A DNA stretch of 13,790 nucleotides from Methanoregulaceae archaeon (GTDB lineage: Archaea > Halobacteriota > Methanomicrobia > Methanomicrobiales > Methanospirillaceae). The notes beneath the pieces are model-generated. The model was not told the DNA's origin. It did no database searches and saw only the letters and a list, made by a program, of their open reading frames with translations. The DNA lies in NCBI GenBank assembly GCA_028679325.1, contig JAJRBS010000204.1:1-13790 (forward strand), given 5' to 3'. Positions 1-7,096 of this stretch are shown here, piece by piece (position 1 is the stretch's first letter; every line of letters starts with the position of its first letter). Both the position numbers and the translations under genes were made by a program.

Positions 1-650
1 GTGTCTGTCGAGATGATATCCGGGGAAAATCCCTGCGCTTCGATAACCACATGGGTCACGATCTCCATGCCGTTCTCGAGCTTGAGATTCCTGTCGGATG
101 TCGTGAAGGACCGGTTCTTATCAGCCCAGCTGATCACTTGCTCTACGCCGGTTATCTCGTCTCCGGTTGTCCAGCGATCGAGAACCCCCCTTCCGCTGGT
201 CACCTGTCCGATAACACCTCCATCCGCCGGTGCACCGAAGTCCGCCGAGTGGCGCATCCTCGAAAAGATCAGGTAGGAGTGCTTGGGGTCGTAGCCGCCG
301 CAGCCAAGAATCACGTCCCCCCTGTTATAGATATGCGGAGTCCGGGCAGGCTTGATGTCGCTGGAAAATGGTCCGAAGGCGGCCGCGTACCTGTCTTCCC
401 ACTGGAGCCGAAATCCGTGGGAAAAGGCTGAAGGATCAAGACTCCCGCTCCTTTCCCCGAAGATTTCCATCGTCAGTTCTCCCTTGGTGGAAATAATCCG
501 GTAACTTGATGTCTCTGAAGACTCTCTGGCAACAGGGCGTATGACGGCGGCACTGCACCGTGCATCCCGGGAGGGAATTGCCTCCCCGAGAGTCATACCT
601 TCGGTGATCTCGCTCTCTTTGCCATCGATCCTGATTGCTATGGTTGTCAT
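1..650 (-). CDS. mmp3: Methanogenesis marker protein 3 (N-terminal part; gene runs off the left edge)
   Basis: The minus frame from ATG at 650 stays open to base 1, giving 216 complete codons with no stop. It begins [20 protein letters not shown] and contains FGPFSSDIKPARTPH and ILGCGGYDPKHSYLIFS, which I recognise as the methanogen-only marker 3 family (UPF0288). The first 25 or so residues look like a small beta-grasp module (inference). The family is roughly 500 residues, so less than half is present. The start overlaps the atwA stop as ATGA (647-650), so translation is probably coupled. There is no good Shine-Dalgarno site of its own, only AGGA abutting the ATG. As I recall, recent structural work on the methyl-coenzyme M reductase activation complex places Mmp3 with the A2 ATPase, which this arrangement fits. 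The family call rests on recognition, not on catalytic residues. Confidence 0.85.
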   Translation of the reverse strand, partial: MTTIAIRIDGKESEITEGMTLGEAIPSRDARCSAAVIRPVARESSETSSYRIISTKGELTMEIFGERSGSLDPSAFSHGFRLQWEDRYAAAFGPFSSDIKPARTPHIYNRGDVILGCGGYDPKHSYLIFSRMRHSADFGAPADGGVIGQVTSGRGVLDRWTTGDEITGVEQVISWADKNRSFTTSDRNLKLENGMEIVTHVVIEAQGFSPDIISTD

Positions 651-2263
651 TCCTGAGGTGCAGCCTTCCCCATGATTTCCCGCTCATCCTCGCTAAGGCT
701 GGCCAGCACCTCATCTGTTTTTCCTATCATGATGATCTTTCCCCCCCGCATGAGCGCCAGTCGGTCGCAGATGTCCTTGACAAAATCCATGTCATGGGAT
801 ACTACGATGAAGGTTTCATCCATCTCATCCCTGGCGTTCAGGATAGAATGCTTCACATCTATCTTTGTCAGGGGATCCATGGTTCCCGTCGGTTCGTCAA
901 GGATGACCAGGCGGGGCTCACGGATGAGGACCTGAGCCAGGGCGACCCTGTGCCTCTCACCTTCGGAGAGCTGACTCGGATACCGGTCAAGGATCTCCCT
1001 GCTCTTCCCGTCGGTGAACCCGGCCATGTGCAGAGTCAGTATAGCCTTCCTCATGGCGAGCTCTTTCGGGAATTCGAGCCCGATAGCATCAGTGAGGTTG
1101 TCGAGGACTGTCCGGTGGGGGTACAGGTCGTATTCCTGGTGAAGGAGGCCGATGTATCCCTTTGCCCGCCCCCGGAACTCGATACCGGGTTTTGTCATGT
1201 CCACCAGGTCATCCCCAATCCGGATGTTCATCTCTCCCGATGTAGGCTCGATGATACCGGAAATGATGCGGGAAAGAGTGGTCTTTCCGGCGCCGCTTTT
1301 TCCTATGATACCGAAGATCTCTTTTGATGAGACATCGAACGTAACACCGTTTACGGCCCTGATAACGCCCCGGTCGACGGATATATACCGCTTGTAGACG
1401 TCCCGTGAGGTCAGTATGGTCGTGCCGAGTTCCGGGACCTGATAGTCTTCGGATTCTGCGAGGCCTTCCATGAACTTGTGAATGACTTCCTTGGGGCTTC
1501 CCAGTTTCACGATCCTGCCTTCATCGAGGAGCATTGCCCGGTCGGCGACATCCTCGATGACCTGGGAGAAGTGGGAGGTAACTATCATGCCCATCTGATT
1601 CTGGAGAGCGGCCTCGGTGAGCATAGAGTGAACGAGGTGGGCCGTCTGCGGATCAAGGGTGCCGGTAGGTTCGTCGGCGAAGAGGAGGAATGGCTCTTTT
1701 GCAAGCTGACGGGCGAGGACAACTCTCTGTTTTTCCCCGCCAGAGAGATCCCTGGCGATATGCATCATCCGGTGGGAAAGGCGGACCTGGTCTACGAGGT
1801 CAGCGGCACGGCCGATGGCTTTCTCTGAAGGGTAGTCGATATCATCGAGAGCGTGCAGGATATTTTCGATGACACGATCATTGCCGTAGAGGGCGAATGT
1901 CCTCTGGAACATAATCGCAGTGCCCCTCATCACCCGGCGTTTCATGGTACTGTTCTTCTCGTCCCAGAGGTCCACATCCACCGCCGTCATCTTCCCCTTG
2001 CAATGTGGGCAGGGGCTTCCCGCGGCACTTGCAACACCGATTTCATCGCATGAGTCACAGGCTGCGACATGGTAGATGATGGAACCCGACGTCGGGGGTT
2101 GTTCGACACCCCTCATGAGGTGCATGAGAACCGTTTTTCCTGCCCCGCTCCGTCCGATAATCCCGAGGACCTCTCCTTCGGCGATAGTAAAAGAAATATT
2201 GTCAAGGACACGTTTTCCATCGAAGTCCATGCAAAGGTTTTCTACCGTAACCAATGGCTTCAT
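647..2263 (-). CDS. atwA: Methyl-coenzyme M reductase activation ATPase, component A2 (twin ABC domains)
   Basis: A soluble 538-residue protein with two ABC ATPase domains fused head to tail and no membrane segment, so not a transporter subunit. It powers the ATP-dependent reduction of the nickel of coenzyme F430 to Ni(I), which switches on methyl-coenzyme M reductase in the cytoplasm. Domain 1: Walker A GRSGAGKT (37-44), Q-loop Gln120, signature LSGGE (173-177), Walker B ending Asp197-Glu198, switch His231. Domain 2: Walker A GKSGAGKT (321-328), Gln376, signature LSEGE (432-436), Walker B Asp456-Glu457, His490. All catalytic residues are present in both halves. Domain 1 carries two CxxC pairs (Cys69/72 and Cys85/88) between Walker A and the Q-loop, probably a zinc or iron-sulfur site, a trait I associate with this family rather than ordinary ABC proteins. 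The start is fixed by GGAG four bases upstream of ATG. It is followed by mmp3 with a 4-base overlap. Confidence 0.95.
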   Translation of the reverse strand: MKPLVTVENLCMDFDGKRVLDNISFTIAEGEVLGIIGRSGAGKTVLMHLMRGVEQPPTSGSIIYHVAACDSCDEIGVASAAGSPCPHCKGKMTAVDVDLWDEKNSTMKRRVMRGTAIMFQRTFALYGNDRVIENILHALDDIDYPSEKAIGRAADLVDQVRLSHRMMHIARDLSGGEKQRVVLARQLAKEPFLLFADEPTGTLDPQTAHLVHSMLTEAALQNQMGMIVTSHFSQVIEDVADRAMLLDEGRIVKLGSPKEVIHKFMEGLAESEDYQVPELGTTILTSRDVYKRYISVDRGVIRAVNGVTFDVSSKEIFGIIGKSGAGKTTLSRIISGIIEPTSGEMNIRIGDDLVDMTKPGIEFRGRAKGYIGLLHQEYDLYPHRTVLDNLTDAIGLEFPKELAMRKAILTLHMAGFTDGKSREILDRYPSQLSEGERHRVALAQVLIREPRLVILDEPTGTMDPLTKIDVKHSILNARDEMDETFIVVSHDMDFVKDICDRLALMRGGKIIMIGKTDEVLASLSEDEREIMGKAAPQE

Positions 2264-2305
2264 TCCGCTCCTCTCATAACCTAATGTTGTGGTGAGTGCA
2301 TATTA

Positions 2306-2316
2306 CTTTTTATATC
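2306..2316 (-). promoter_or_regulatory. Putative archaeal TATA box of atwA-mmp3
   Basis: On the minus strand this reads GATATAAAAAG, the most AT-rich stretch of the 71-base gap between the HAD gene stop and atwA. It lies about 43-53 bases before the atwA ATG. A start site about 25 bases downstream would give a leader of roughly 20-25 bases that includes the GGAG ribosome site at 2268-2271. Assigned from position and composition only. Confidence 0.5.
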
Positions 2317-2334
2317 ACGACAAGAGCCAGGCTT

Positions 2335-3144
2335 TCAGTCCGGTAGCCTTTTGACGATCTCGACCACCTCGCGGACATTTTTTACCACGTGGTCCACTGC
2401 ATGATAAAGCTCGGCAGGTTTTTCACCCGATTGCTCTTCGGTAAGAATGGCAAGGTCAGCCCTTTTCAGGGCGCAGAGGTCATTGATTCCGTCCCCGACC
2501 ATGACCACCGTGTCATACTCGGACTGAAGATCAGTGATGATCTGGGCCTTGACTGTTGGAGTCGCTACCCCATACACTCTGTCCCGCGGGATTCCAAGAT
2601 GGTCGGCCATTTTCTCAAGCTTTGTCAACCTGTCTCCGGATGCGATGTAGGTGGGAATTCCAAGCTTGTGAAGTTCTCCGACAGCTTCCCGGGCCCCATC
2701 GAAGGGCCGGCCCCCCGTGGTGACTGTGAACTCGATGGAACGGGTAGACATGTTGAGGATCACCCCACTGTTCATGCTCACGACTTCTTCCCGGTGGCAG
2801 ACCTGCCACACGTTCCTGATACAGTCCTGGAGGTCACCGACCATGGCCCGGGTGTCGGTGTAAAGGACATCACCGATATCATCCGCGGTCATAACTTTCC
2901 GGGTGCAGCTGATGCCGAACCCGGCATGTTTCTCGACAAGATAGGATGAGAGGAGCTGGGAGGGCGAAGCCTCGATAACCTCCCGGGAATGGACGTGGAT
3001 GACCACGAGTACTCTGTCGGGAGAGGTGAAGGTCAGGGTAACCGTCTCGATTCCGGGGAGGATCTCCTGCTGTTCCACGTCTTTTGCCACCCTGTAGGTA
3101 TGGAGAAGGGTTCCTGCACTATCGAACACGACCGCGATTGACAT
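2335..3144 (-). CDS. Soluble P-type-ATPase-like HAD phosphohydrolase
   Basis: A 269-residue HAD-superfamily protein without membrane helices. Motif I is VVFDSAGTL with nucleophile Asp8; the usual second aspartate (DxD) is Ala10, as DxxGT types such as P-type ATPases and phosphonatases tolerate. Motif II is in ASGDR (Ser169), Lys199 in TPTVKAQ fits motif III, and motif IV is VGDGIND (Asp218/Asp222). The segment 167-235 reads like the phosphorylation domain of a heavy-metal P-type ATPase, matching the small 'soluble P-type ATPases' known from methanogens such as the Methanocaldococcus jannaschii protein MJ0968 (from memory). Residues 30-140 are unlike a P-type nucleotide domain and may be a cap. 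The substrate is unknown. The frame stays open upstream to 3288, but that would overlap the divergent isomerase gene, and MSIAVVFDSAGT is the normal HAD beginning. No clear ribosome site precedes it. Its neighbour hints at phosphosugar or nucleotide metabolism (weak inference). Confidence 0.88.
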   Translation of the reverse strand: MSIAVVFDSAGTLLHTYRVAKDVEQQEILPGIETVTLTFTSPDRVLVVIHVHSREVIEASPSQLLSSYLVEKHAGFGISCTRKVMTADDIGDVLYTDTRAMVGDLQDCIRNVWQVCHREEVVSMNSGVILNMSTRSIEFTVTTGGRPFDGAREAVGELHKLGIPTYIASGDRLTKLEKMADHLGIPRDRVYGVATPTVKAQIITDLQSEYDTVVMVGDGINDLCALKRADLAILTEEQSGEKPAELYHAVDHVVKNVREVVEIVKRLPD

Positions 3145-3180
3145 AGACCGTCCCGCAAAGTTCTTTGGAAGAGATAAGCA

Positions 3181-3193
3181 TGTATTGAATACA
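3181..3193. promoter_or_regulatory. Perfect 6-1-6 palindrome in a divergent gap (possible operator)
   Basis: TGTATT-G-AATACA is an exact inverted repeat. It sits in the 55-base gap between the divergent HAD gene (start 3144) and the isomerase gene (start 3200), where both promoters must lie. The size and symmetry suit a dimeric winged-helix or helix-turn-helix regulator. No strong TATA box stands out nearby, so part of the AT-rich palindrome could itself be promoter. No regulator gene is adjacent. Confidence 0.35.
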
Positions 3194-3199
3194 GTCGTT

Positions 3200-4168
3200 A
3201 TGGTCGTTAGTGATACTGCAGAGAAAATAAAGAAGATGGAGATCCGGGGGGCGGGAAGGATAGCCCGGGCCGCGGTGGCGGCACTCATGGATCATGCGGC
3301 GTCCGCCACGGCTCGCGATGCAGCCTCATTTCGGAACGAAATGCGGGAAGCCGCAGCCCTCCTGCAGGGCACACGCCCGACCGCGGTCTCTCTCCCAAAC
3401 GCGATCCATAGGGTTATGCGATCCCTTGAGGGCGACACCCCCACCGTCCAGGAGCTGAGGGATCACTTTATCGTTGCATGCAGGAACTTCATCTCCTCTT
3501 CTGAAGCTGCGATTGAAAGAATTGGTGCAATAGGAGCTGGTCATATCCAGGAGGGGGATACCCTCCTGACACACTGTAATTCAGAGGCAGCACTCGCGTG
3601 TCTCATCGCCGCACAAAGAAAAGGGATATCATTTGAGGTCTACGCCACAGAAGTCAGGCCGGGTAATCAGGGTCTGCTGACCCTGAAGACTTTGAACGAG
3701 GCCCGCATTCCCACCATTTACATTGTCGATTCTGCCGTCCGCTCCGTCATGAGAGAAGTCGACAGGGTCATTGTCGGTGCCGATGCCGTCACAGTGAACG
3801 GTGCGGTGGTGAACAAGATCGGGACGTCTCAGATCGCTCTCGCAGCACACGAACGGAAGGTGAGCATGATGGTGGCGGCCGAGACCTATAAGTTCGCACC
3901 CCGCACCATTCTCGGAGAATTTATCCGGATCGAAGAACGGGGGCCTGAGGAGGTCCTTCCCGCGGCACTGGCAAAAAAACTTCCCTACGTGAGGGTAAAA
4001 AACCCCGTCTTCGATGTCACTCCCCCTGAGTATATCGATCTCATTGTAACTGAAGAAGGGGCAATCCCTCCCCAGATGGCGTACATCATTCTCCGCGATT
4101 ATCTCGGGTGGAGTACCGGAGACTTTGGTGGAAACAGCCCGGGAGCGACTGAGAATTTCGATGTGTGA
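3200..4168 (+). CDS. Ribose-1,5-bisphosphate isomerase (eIF2B-like family)
   Basis: A 322-residue member of the eIF2B alpha/beta/delta and methylthioribose-phosphate isomerase fold. Cys126 (LLTHCNSEA) and Asp195 (VGADAV) are spaced exactly like the catalytic Cys133/Asp202 of the Thermococcus kodakarensis enzyme, favouring a true isomerase over a translation-factor subunit. It would convert ribose 1,5-bisphosphate to ribulose 1,5-bisphosphate in the cytoplasmic AMP/nucleoside degradation route, between AMP phosphorylase and type III RuBisCO; neither partner is in this window. RGAGRIARAA near the N-terminus, GNQGLLTL and NKIGTSQIALAAHE are also family-typical. The frame can open at TTG 3185, but ATG 3200 gives the usual short N-terminus. 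Neither has a good ribosome site, so the message may be leaderless. It is monocistronic on the plus strand, 93 bases before dapF, and divergent from the HAD gene. Confidence 0.92.
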   Translation: MVVSDTAEKIKKMEIRGAGRIARAAVAALMDHAASATARDAASFRNEMREAAALLQGTRPTAVSLPNAIHRVMRSLEGDTPTVQELRDHFIVACRNFISSSEAAIERIGAIGAGHIQEGDTLLTHCNSEAALACLIAAQRKGISFEVYATEVRPGNQGLLTLKTLNEARIPTIYIVDSAVRSVMREVDRVIVGADAVTVNGAVVNKIGTSQIALAAHERKVSMMVAAETYKFAPRTILGEFIRIEERGPEEVLPAALAKKLPYVRVKNPVFDVTPPEYIDLIVTEEGAIPPQMAYIILRDYLGWSTGDFGGNSPGATENFDV

Positions 4169-4261
4169 CGTCATCGCCCCGGTCTCCAGCCACGATGGAT
4201 GTGAGGGATTATGATGAGCTTAAAAGAGGATTGAAGATTTTCAGGAGACGGTAAGAATAGT

Positions 4262-5080
4262 ATGGAGCTCCATTTCTGGAAATTGCATGGAAACGGTAAT
4301 GATTTTATTGTCATCGATGAGTACCAGCGGGAGGTCATCCCCGGCGAGATGAAAGCCCAGTTTGCGGGCCTGTACTGCGATCGCAGATTCGGCATCGGTG
4401 GTGACGGGGTGCTGTATCTCGCGAAGTCGGCCGTCGCAGACCTGGGTATGCGGCTTTTCCAGCCCGACGAGAGCGAGGCTGAAATGTGCGGGAACGGGAT
4501 CCGCTGTTTTGCCAAGTATGCCTTTGATTCGGGATATGTCGGAAAGACCTGCTCCATAGAAACCATGGCTGGAATCATCCGCGTGGAGGTCGCTTATGAA
4601 GACGACACCTTTCAGGCTGCCATCGACATGCCGGAACCGCGATTTGACCGGGTGGATATCCCGGCGACAGGAAACGGTGACTACAAGGAAACAATCGCAG
4701 GATTTGAGGTCTATGCGGTGAATACCGGTGTTCCCCATGCGGTGATCTTTTCAAAAGACATCGCTTCTATAGATCTCCCGGGGTTTGCACCCGGGATACG
4801 CCACCACCCAAGTTTTCCCAAGGGGGCGAATGTCAACTTTGTGGAGATCTCCGGGGAGGATACCATAAAGATCCGGACTTTCGAACGCGGGGTCGAGGGA
4901 GAGACCCTCTCCTGTGGGACAGGGGCAACGGCAGCGGCAGCGGTCGCCTTTCGCCAGGGGCTCGTCAAGAATCATGTCTTTGTGGATACAGAAGGCGGAC
5001 CTCTCGAGGTTACTTTTGGCGGCCGGGTCATCCTGAAAGGGCCGGCGGTCACCGTCTTCGGGGGCCAGATCCTCTTCTGA
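4262..5080 (+). CDS. dapF: Diaminopimelate epimerase
   Basis: A full-length 272-residue DapF, which interconverts LL- and meso-diaminopimelate in lysine biosynthesis. The cofactor-free two-base mechanism needs two cysteines: Cys76 in EAEMCGNGIR and Cys218 in ETLSCGTGA, both in their conserved blocks. The N-terminus FWKLHGNGNDF and the segment KGANVNFVE are also diagnostic. Methanogens have no murein, so the role here is lysine supply, usually by the aminotransferase (DapL) variant of the pathway, whose gene is not in this window. The gene stands alone, 93 bases after the isomerase and convergent with ccdA. AGGAG at 4243-4247 is a possible but distant ribosome site (14 bases), and CTTAAAAG near 4220 could be a TATA element giving a very short leader. 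A 19-codon frame lies in the same leader (see findings). Confidence 0.97.
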   Translation: MELHFWKLHGNGNDFIVIDEYQREVIPGEMKAQFAGLYCDRRFGIGGDGVLYLAKSAVADLGMRLFQPDESEAEMCGNGIRCFAKYAFDSGYVGKTCSIETMAGIIRVEVAYEDDTFQAAIDMPEPRFDRVDIPATGNGDYKETIAGFEVYAVNTGVPHAVIFSKDIASIDLPGFAPGIRHHPSFPKGANVNFVEISGEDTIKIRTFERGVEGETLSCGTGATAAAAVAFRQGLVKNHVFVDTEGGPLEVTFGGRVILKGPAVTVFGGQILF

Positions 5081-5139
5081 AGGCCGGCTAAGTGATAATT
5101 CCCGGCGAGACGAAACGGGATCCTACGGGGATAAGTGCA

Positions 5140-5159
5140 TTCCTGTGTCAGACAGGGAA
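5140..5159. terminator. Weak stem-loop at the dapF/ccdA convergent junction
   Basis: TTCCTGT (5140-5146) pairs with ACAGGGAA (5152-5159) around a 5-base loop, with one bulged G. It lies at the 3' end of ccdA, over its stop codon, and about 60 bases after the dapF stop. There is no T-tract on either strand, so termination is only a guess from its place between converging genes. Confidence 0.22.
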
Positions 5160-5834
5160 TCCCGCGTCCTGAATTCTCAGGACGAAAAAGAGGTAGTAGA
5201 GGGCCACGGCCAGCATCAGCATTCCCGTTGCTAAGTTGATGACCCTCCTATGCCGGACAAGAAATGCCGTTCCTTTTTTTCCCTGGTATGCCGAGAGGAC
5301 AGAGAGGGCAATAAGGGGGAGTGCCATTCCAACCCCGAAGAAGACAAAATTGAGCATTGCTGCGAGGGTATCCGACGTGCTCGTGCTGATGGCCAGAAGG
5401 ACCACGATCGGCGCAGCATTGCAGGGGAGAATCAGGATGCCGAAGAAGAGCCCGAAGAGGAATGCCCCCAGGAAAGGCATTCTTCCTCCTGGAATGTGGG
5501 GAGAGGGAACGGGCAGGTCCGGGAATATGTCGAGGATGAGAAGGACGCCGATGATACCAAGGATCAGGTAGGCCAGCGGTGAGATTATCGATAGTGCTCC
5601 GGAGAGGGGGTAGGAGAAGAGGAACACGACCACCAAGCCGAAAAGGAACATGGATGCGAGTATCCCTGTCGCCGTGACCAATCCGAGCAGGAACCGACCA
5701 GGCATTCCGCGGACTGAGTCACCTGGTCCGGCGAGAAAGGATATGTATCCCGGGTACAGGGGGAGGACGCAGACCGCACCGAGGGGGGTCAGGAGTCCGG
5801 CAAGGAAGGCGACACCCCACTCGGGATCAAACAT
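5148..5834 (-). CDS. ccdA: CcdA/DsbD-type membrane thiol-electron carrier
   Basis: A 228-residue, strongly hydrophobic protein with about six membrane helices (roughly 8-35, 45-75, 82-105, 120-150, 158-182 and 198-220). The two cysteines typical of CcdA are present: Cys22 in GAVCVLPLYPGY near the first helix and Cys138 in ILPCNAAPI in the fourth. Each is followed by prolines as in the family. The role is to carry reducing equivalents from cytoplasmic thioredoxin across the membrane to an extracytoplasmic thiol protein. The obvious partner is the gene immediately upstream: its TAG stop (5837-5835) abuts this ATG (5834) with no gap. Methanomicrobiales are generally thought to lack cytochrome c, so cytochrome maturation is an unlikely job if that is the lineage. 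The product name is therefore structural, not a statement about cytochromes. It ends the four-gene run that begins with larC. Confidence 0.9.
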   Translation of the reverse strand: MFDPEWGVAFLAGLLTPLGAVCVLPLYPGYISFLAGPGDSVRGMPGRFLLGLVTATGILASMFLFGLVVVFLFSYPLSGALSIISPLAYLILGIIGVLLILDIFPDLPVPSPHIPGGRMPFLGAFLFGLFFGILILPCNAAPIVVLLAISTSTSDTLAAMLNFVFFGVGMALPLIALSVLSAYQGKKGTAFLVRHRRVINLATGMLMLAVALYYLFFVLRIQDAGFPV

Positions 5835-6416
5835 CTAACACCCAGAAAGGGCCTTTTCCAGGTAATCGGCTGTCTTTATCCCGGGAGGGAGTAGGGAGGC
5901 GGATCCGCCGGGGCAGATCAGGATAAGGGGCGCCTGTGACGGGGCGAGAATCCCCTGCCCGAAACGATCGACCAGCCGGATGGTCATTTCCTGCGGAGAC
6001 CTTGCATAGAGACCGTAGTAGCCCTGCTTTTCTGTATACGCACGGAGGGACTCCGTGTCGCCGTTGGGGTCGATATCCAGCCCGACCATAACGAAGGGCA
6101 CCTTTCCGGACTCATGAAGACGTGTTATCTCTTTTTGCTGCTGCATGCAGACCGGACAGGTGAGGGTGAAGGTCTGGATGAGGACGGGGCGATCGGGAAA
6201 TGACGATAATGTGAATGCGGAGCCGGAACCGATGTCGGTAAGCTCAATAGTCGTGAGGCGGTCCCCGGAGATATTTATCTTTGAACCCGGGGCGTCTGTA
6301 CACCCGGCAACAAGGATCAGAACGGCTACTAAGAGTAAACCGATCCCGGCTCCGGCACAACCGGGACTCCCTACGGCATCCCTCTTGTTTTTCTTCTTAT
6401 CCGGCCCTTTTTTCAT
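5835..6416 (-). CDS. Exported thioredoxin-like (TlpA/redoxin-type) lipoprotein
   Basis: A 193-residue protein: a charged lysine-rich N-terminus (1-16), a hydrophobic helix (about 22-38), a lipobox-like LVAGC with Cys39, then a thioredoxin fold. The active site is TCPVC (Cys87 and Cys90) after the strand PVLIQTFT. The conserved cis-proline is Pro163 in SQAPLILI, the later position expected in this fold. The mature domain would face outward, tethered by the helix or by lipid on Cys39, and could exchange disulfides with CcdA, encoded next with zero spacing. ATG 6416 was chosen because it yields the signal segment directly; the open frame above it only overlaps radB in another frame. The gene begins 20 bases inside the radB end, with GGAG ten bases upstream. 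The true client protein is not visible here. Confidence 0.86.
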   Translation of the reverse strand: MKKGPDKKKNKRDAVGSPGCAGAGIGLLLVAVLILVAGCTDAPGSKINISGDRLTTIELTDIGSGSAFTLSSFPDRPVLIQTFTLTCPVCMQQQKEITRLHESGKVPFVMVGLDIDPNGDTESLRAYTEKQGYYGLYARSPQEMTIRLVDRFGQGILAPSQAPLILICPGGSASLLPPGIKTADYLEKALSGC

Positions 6417-7095
6417 GCTTCTCTCTCTCCCGAACTTCGATACCATACCCAACGATGTCAAAATCAAAGAAACCACCGGCCGGACGTGAGCGGTGCTTCT
6501 CGAGTGTCGCCCGCCGATGTGAATTGAGGCGCTCGACATTGACCACGGCCTTTGATATATGGGCAAGGGCCGTTCCGCCAAGGCCGACGAACACCTTTCT
6601 CTGGACGTCCATGTAGACCTGGTTGGTGATGAGTACGGGGATATTGTATTTTTTTGCATAGCCGAGAAGGTGCATTATCTGCCGGGTCAGTTTCTGCATG
6701 GCGTCAATCCCTTTCTCGAGCTGTGTCCGGTAGAGTCCTGTGGCAGAATCCATGACGATCAGGCCGATAGCGTCTTTTCCCAGGTGACGTTCAAGGCCGC
6801 TTATCATCGCTCCCTGCTGATCAAAGTCATGGGGCTCGTACAGGAAGAGTTCACGGGCGAGCCGCTCGGCCTCCTCTCCGGCAACCTGCCGGAAACGCTC
6901 GATCGAGAACCCTTCCGTGTCGATGAAAATTACTCCCTTCCCGGACCGGAGGCAGGATACTGCAGCGAGCACACAGAGCACGCTCTTCCCGCTGGCAGGC
7001 CCGCCGTAGAGCTGGGTGATGACCTTCGGCTCGAGGCCCCCCCCGAGGAGATCATCGAAGGCCTGGTTGCCGGTACTCAGCCGGTCCCCGGTCAT
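6397..7095 (-). CDS. radB: DNA repair and recombination protein RadB
   Basis: A 232-residue archaeal RadA/Rad51 paralogue without the N-terminal helix-hairpin-helix domain, which is the usual RadB build. Walker A is GGPASGKS (31-38), Walker B LIVMD (112-116) and the core segment ITNQVY (156-161). GLGGTALAHISKAV and the C-terminal KHRSRPAGG follow as in Rad51-type cores. RadB is a euryarchaeal accessory recombinase that binds ATP and DNA with weak hydrolysis and is thought to help load or modulate RadA. ATG 7095 is supported by AAGGTG at 7100-7105, four bases upstream, and lies one base after the larC stop. A longer reading to 7230 would only run into larC in another frame. The 3' end overlaps the thioredoxin-like gene by 20 bases, so both neighbours are probably co-transcribed. 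Confidence 0.93.
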   Translation of the reverse strand: MTGDRLSTGNQAFDDLLGGGLEPKVITQLYGGPASGKSVLCVLAAVSCLRSGKGVIFIDTEGFSIERFRQVAGEEAERLARELFLYEPHDFDQQGAMISGLERHLGKDAIGLIVMDSATGLYRTQLEKGIDAMQKLTRQIMHLLGYAKKYNIPVLITNQVYMDVQRKVFVGLGGTALAHISKAVVNVERLNSHRRATLEKHRSRPAGGFFDFDIVGYGIEVREREKHEKRAG

Positions 7096-7096
7096 G

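Noticed and set aside
436..714. 92-residue minus-strand open frame across the mmp3/atwA junction
   Set aside because: It overlaps both genes in another frame, and its arginine-rich translation resembles no family. It is a shadow frame.
647..2263. AtwA as an ABC transporter ATPase pair
   Set aside because: There is no permease gene nearby, the two domains are fused with a CxxC-bearing insert, and the following gene is a methanogenesis marker. The MCR activation role fits better.
3145..3288. N-terminal extension of the HAD protein to 3288
   Set aside because: The 48 extra residues are low-complexity and overlap the isomerase coding region on the other strand. The HAD motif begins right after the Met at 3144.
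3200..4168. Translation initiation factor eIF2B subunit or methylthioribose-phosphate isomerase
   Set aside because: The position and context of Cys126 and Asp195 match the archaeal ribose-1,5-bisphosphate isomerase, and the length and N-terminus fit that subfamily better.
6417..6659. Longer start for the thioredoxin-like protein at 6659
   Set aside because: The added 81 residues are an out-of-frame reading of radB and would bury the signal segment in the middle of the protein.
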